The notes under the pieces were generated by a model. It did no database searches and had not been told where the DNA came from. It saw nothing but the letters and a program-made list of their open reading frames with translations. Shown here piece by piece: positions 37,111 to 39,657 of a stretch of DNA of 39,657 nt. Made by a program: the position numbers and the translations under genes. Origin of the DNA: Acetivibrio straminisolvens JCM 21531 (GTDB lineage: Bacteria; Bacillota; Clostridia; Acetivibrionales; Acetivibrionaceae); contig NZ_BAVR01000035.1 of assembly GCF_000521465.1 (NCBI RefSeq), positions 1 to 39,657 of the forward strand, in the 5' to 3' direction. Numbering within the stretch: the first letter of the stretch is position 1; each line of letters begins with the position of its first letter.

Positions 37111-37792
37111 TATATTCTGAAGACGATATTTTAATGTTATCGGGTATTCAACATTTTGCTTTTTGTAAACGGCAATGGGCTTTAATACATATTGAACAAC
37201 TTTGGGCTGAAAATGAAAGGACAGTCGAAGGGCATTTTTTACACAAACGAGCAGATAATCCTTTCATTAGCGAGAACAGAAATGGTATAAGAGTAGCAAG
37301 GGCGATGCTATAATATCTTATACACTTGGATTGAGAGGAATAGCTGATGTTGTAGAGTTTTCCGAAGCAGAATATGAATCGCAATTTACAACTCGACTTA
37401 ATAATTATCAAGGACTATGGAAAGTTACTCCAGTTGAGTACAAGAGAGGTAAACCCAAAAAAGATGATCGGGATACAGTTCAACTATGTGCACAGGTTAT
37501 TTGCTTGGAAGAAATGATGAAAGTGAAAATTGAATTTGGAGAACTATACTATGCCCAAACAAAGCATAGACAGAGAATAGAGATTGATGAAAAACTAAGA
37601 ATCAGAGTATATTCCTTAGCTGAAAAAATGCATGAAATGTTTAGAGAGGGAATAACTCCACCAGCTGAGGTTGGTAAGCATTGCTCAATTTGTTCTATGG
37701 TAGACTTATGTCAACCTAGATTAACAAAGAAATATCGCTCAGTTGCCAACTACATAAGATCAGCTTTTCTTGAAAGTGAGGAAACAGAATGA
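37107..37792 (+). CDS. cas4: Cas4 adaptation nuclease (one frame break)
   Basis: Cas4 is a RecB-like Fe-S nuclease that trims prespacers and selects them by PAM. Visible: first cluster Cys in QHFAFCKRQWALIHIE, nuclease residues in GIADVVEF (Asp) and VTPVEYKRGKPKKDD (Glu, Lys), and three more Cys in KHCSICSMVDLCQP. The frame breaks near C37308; one more C gives VARAMPIISYTLGLRGI, and the repaired length is 228 aa. ATG 37107 overlaps the cas7 stop, and the stop overlaps the cas1 ATG. Confidence 0.93.
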
Positions 37793-38820
37793 GAAGGCTT
37801 TTGAATACTTTATATGTAACTACTCCAGAAGCTTATTTAGCTTGCGAGGGTGAAAATGTTCTTGTGAAAGTTGATGATCAAATCAAGCTCAGAATACCAA
37901 TACATAATTTAGAGGGAATCATTACTTTTGGTTATTCTGGAGCTAGCCCTGCACTTATAAAACTATGCTGTGAAAGGGGTGTTGCTTTTTCATTTTTAAG
38001 CTCAAATGGCTATTTTTTGGGCAGAGTAACAGGAAAGACTCATGGAAATGTTTTGTTGAGAAGGTCGCAGTATAGATGGTCAGATAATGAAGAAATAACT
38101 CTACGCTTATCAAAAAGATTTGTTGTAGCAAAGATTTTGAATTCTAGGGTTTGCCTTCAAAGAGCATTAAGAGATCATAGAGATAAAATTGAAACGTATG
38201 AATTAGAATTAACAGTAGATAATTTAAAAAGATTAGCAAAGGAAGTCGAAAATGTAACAGATATAGATGTGTTAAGAGGAATTGAAGGCGAAGCAGCTAA
38301 GCAGTACTTTAAATGCTTTGATATGATGATTCTTAATCAAAAAGATGAATTTAGTTTTCACGAAAGAATTAGAAGACCTCCTACTGACAAAGTAAATGCA
38401 TTATTATCATTTCTTTACACAATTCTTTCTCATGATGTTGAAGCAGCTTTAGAATCAGTAGGACTAGATCCTCAAGTCGGTTTTCTTCATAGTGATAGAC
38501 CCGGTCGAAGTAGCTTAGCACTTGATTTAATGGAAGAATTTAGAGCTTATTTTGTTGATCGAATGGTATTGTCTTTGATTAACAGGAAGCAAATCAATGG
38601 AAAAGGTTTTATTGAAAAAGAGTCTGGAGCAGTTATCATGAATGATGATACTAAAAAAACAGTACTAACGGAATGGCAAAATAGAAAAAGGGATAATATT
38701 ACTCATCCTTACCTTGATGAAAAAATACCAGTTGGACTTTTGCCATATGCCCAAGCACTTTTATTAGCTAGGCATATACGAGGTGATTTAGATGATTATC
38801 CTCCATTCTTTTGGAAATAG
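37789..38820 (+). CDS. cas1: Cas1 integrase, type I-C
   Basis: Cas1 inserts spacers into the array together with Cas2. It is 343 aa with the beta-rich N-terminal domain (LNTLYVTTPEAYLACEGENV) and the helical catalytic domain. Metal ligands are visible: Glu in DVLRGIEGEAAKQYF, His in VGFLHSDRPGRSSLALDLME and the following acidic residue in LMEEFRAYFVDRMVL. The frame is intact. ATG 37789 overlaps the cas4 stop. Confidence 0.97.
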   Translation: MRRLLNTLYVTTPEAYLACEGENVLVKVDDQIKLRIPIHNLEGIITFGYSGASPALIKLCCERGVAFSFLSSNGYFLGRVTGKTHGNVLLRRSQYRWSDNEEITLRLSKRFVVAKILNSRVCLQRALRDHRDKIETYELELTVDNLKRLAKEVENVTDIDVLRGIEGEAAKQYFKCFDMMILNQKDEFSFHERIRRPPTDKVNALLSFLYTILSHDVEAALESVGLDPQVGFLHSDRPGRSSLALDLMEEFRAYFVDRMVLSLINRKQINGKGFIEKESGAVIMNDDTKKTVLTEWQNRKRDNITHPYLDEKIPVGLLPYAQALLLARHIRGDLDDYPPFFWK

Positions 38821-38831
38821 GTGATAAGAAT

Positions 38832-39122
38832 ATGATGGTGCTGATAACTTATGATGTTAATACTACTACTGAAGCTGGAGAGAAAAGGCTAAGAAAAATA
38901 GCAAAACTTTGCATGAATTACGGACAAAGAGTACAGAATTCCGTTTTTGAATGTTTAGTAGAACCTCATCAAATGGTTTTATTAAAGAACATGCTTATTG
39001 ATATAATGGATAAAGAGAAAGACAGCTTAAGGTTTTATTATTTAGGAAGTAATTGGAGACCAAAAATTGAACATATTGGAGCAAATCCAGGATATGATCC
39101 CGAGGGAATACTTATTACATAA
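38832..39122 (+). CDS. cas2: Cas2, type I-C
   Basis: Cas2 is the structural dimer bridging two Cas1 dimers during spacer acquisition. It is 96 aa with a ferredoxin-like fold; Asp in VLITYDVNTTTEAGEKRL is the conserved N-terminal acidic residue. NYGQRVQNSVFECLVEP is the typical I-C segment. ATG 38832 (or 38835) follows AGGTG, which spans the cas1 stop. The CRISPR leader begins right after its stop. Confidence 0.95.
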   Translation: MMVLITYDVNTTTEAGEKRLRKIAKLCMNYGQRVQNSVFECLVEPHQMVLLKNMLIDIMDKEKDSLRFYYLGSNWRPKIEHIGANPGYDPEGILIT

Positions 39123-39293
39123 AAGCGCGATACTGATGCTATCATGCTTTTATAGAAGTGTTCGCGATCCGGTATTTAAGGATAATTGAATCTATTTGCA
39201 ATTCACTTTATTTATGATAAACTTTTTTTAAATATTTAGTTCGCGGTATTATAGTTTGAAAGCGTTCTATTATAATCATTTCACGTATGAACA
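39123..39293 (+). promoter_or_regulatory. CRISPR leader
   Basis: A 171-nt AT-rich, gene-free stretch lies between cas2 and the first repeat. Its start (AAAAGC...GCTTTT, 39123-39152) can form a hairpin that may end the cas transcript. The array is transcribed away from the cas genes, so the array promoter should lie in the second half. New spacers would enter at 39294. Confidence 0.7.
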
Positions 39294-39657
39294 GTCGCGC
39301 CCCGTGCGGGCGTGTGGATTGAAACATTGAATTGTTAATATAGCTTTGAATGGTTTCAAACCGTCGCGCCCCGTGCGGGCGTGTGGATTGAAACCGCAGT
39401 TGTCGCAGATAGCCATGTAATTGTTTTGGTCGCGCCCCGTGCGGGCGTGTGGATTGAAACGCCAACCAGTATCGACGTTTTTGACGCTGATACGGGTCGC
39501 GCCCCGTGCGGGCGTGTGGATTGAAACCTATTACATAGCTTTCTATTACTGCACCTACTGTTGTCGCGCCCCGTGCGGGCGTGTGGATTGAAACTACAAG
39601 AGCAAAGAGTGGAAGCGCAAGCGTAAAGTCGCGCCCCGTGCGGGCGTGTGGATTGAA
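39294..39657 (+). CRISPR. Type I-C CRISPR array, six repeats visible, continuing past the window
   Basis: Repeats of 32 nt begin GTCGCGCCCC and end GTGGATTGAAAC; all copies seen are identical. Starts are 39294, 39363, 39429, 39496, 39563 and 39628 (the last cut to 30 nt by the window end). Spacers are 37, 34, 35, 35 and 33 nt, within the usual I-C range. Each repeat can fold a 5-bp CGCCC/GGGCG stem with loop CGTGC, the type Cas5c cuts, leaving a 5' handle ending ATTGAAAC. The GC-rich repeat contrasts with the AT-rich surroundings. Orientation follows the conserved GATTGAAAC end and the adjacent cas genes. Absence of repeat degeneration agrees with this being the leader-proximal end. Confidence 0.98.

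Noticed and set aside
39208-39465. 85-aa open frame on the - strand with repeated FQSTRPHGAR units
   Set aside because: It is the CRISPR repeats translated backwards.

Overview
The window looks like chromosome of a low-GC, spore-forming anaerobic Firmicute. It carries a gerA-type germination operon, spoIIM, a CBO0543-family gene, a dacF-like D,D-carboxypeptidase, strong AGGAGG ribosome sites and very AT-rich spacers. The gene content and order (proC, rnhA, Nudix, spoIIM, xerD, deoB, pdp, dacF) suggest the Acetivibrio/Clostridium thermocellum lineage. That placement comes from memory and was not searched.

Layout. (1) 1-7.8 kb: a four-gene Wadjet-type anti-plasmid SMC system on the + strand, order jetD-jetA-jetB-jetC, ending at a terminator. 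(2) 7.8-11.7 kb: a DUF4352-like lipoprotein (-), tRNA-Pro(GGG) (-), a membrane-anchored 3D-domain protein (+), and the hflK-hflC SPFH pair (+). (3) 11.7-17.9 kb: a germinant-receptor operon (gerA, gerB, gerC, a 58-aa membrane protein, a second gerB) behind a sigma-F/G-like promoter, facing a convergent CBO0543-family gene. (4) 17.9-26.5 kb: an orphan promoter, tRNA-Trp (-), then proC, rnhA, a Nudix hydrolase, spoIIM, xerD, deoB, pdp and a D,D-carboxypeptidase. (5) 26.5-31.5 kb: a LysE-type exporter and a secreted C25 (gingipain-like) protease homologue with tandem N-terminal repeats, followed by decayed second copies of both. (6) 31.5-39.7 kb: a complete type I-C CRISPR-Cas locus (cas3-cas5-cas8c-cas7-cas4-cas1-cas2), a leader, and an array of at least six repeats running off the right end.

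Sequence quality matters here. At least 17 reading-frame breaks hit eleven otherwise well-conserved genes. Every one moves the frame in the same direction and can be repaired by restoring one base, nearly always in a short homopolymer. Adding those bases makes each gene an exact multiple of three with a plausible family length. I read this mainly as deletion-type sequencing or assembly error, not mass gene decay. Broken genes are therefore given as full-span CDS with the break positions stated. The C25 and lysE remnants at 30.6-31.3 kb are true pseudogenes.

How the parts fit: Wadjet cleaves incoming closed-circular plasmid DNA, and type I-C CRISPR-Cas destroys matching phage or plasmid DNA, so two defence modules flank a core segment. 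The least explained items are a dispersed hairpin element present three times, each copy just after a terminator; an orphan sigma-A promoter reading into one of those copies; and the repeat-bearing C25 protein with its decaying duplication.
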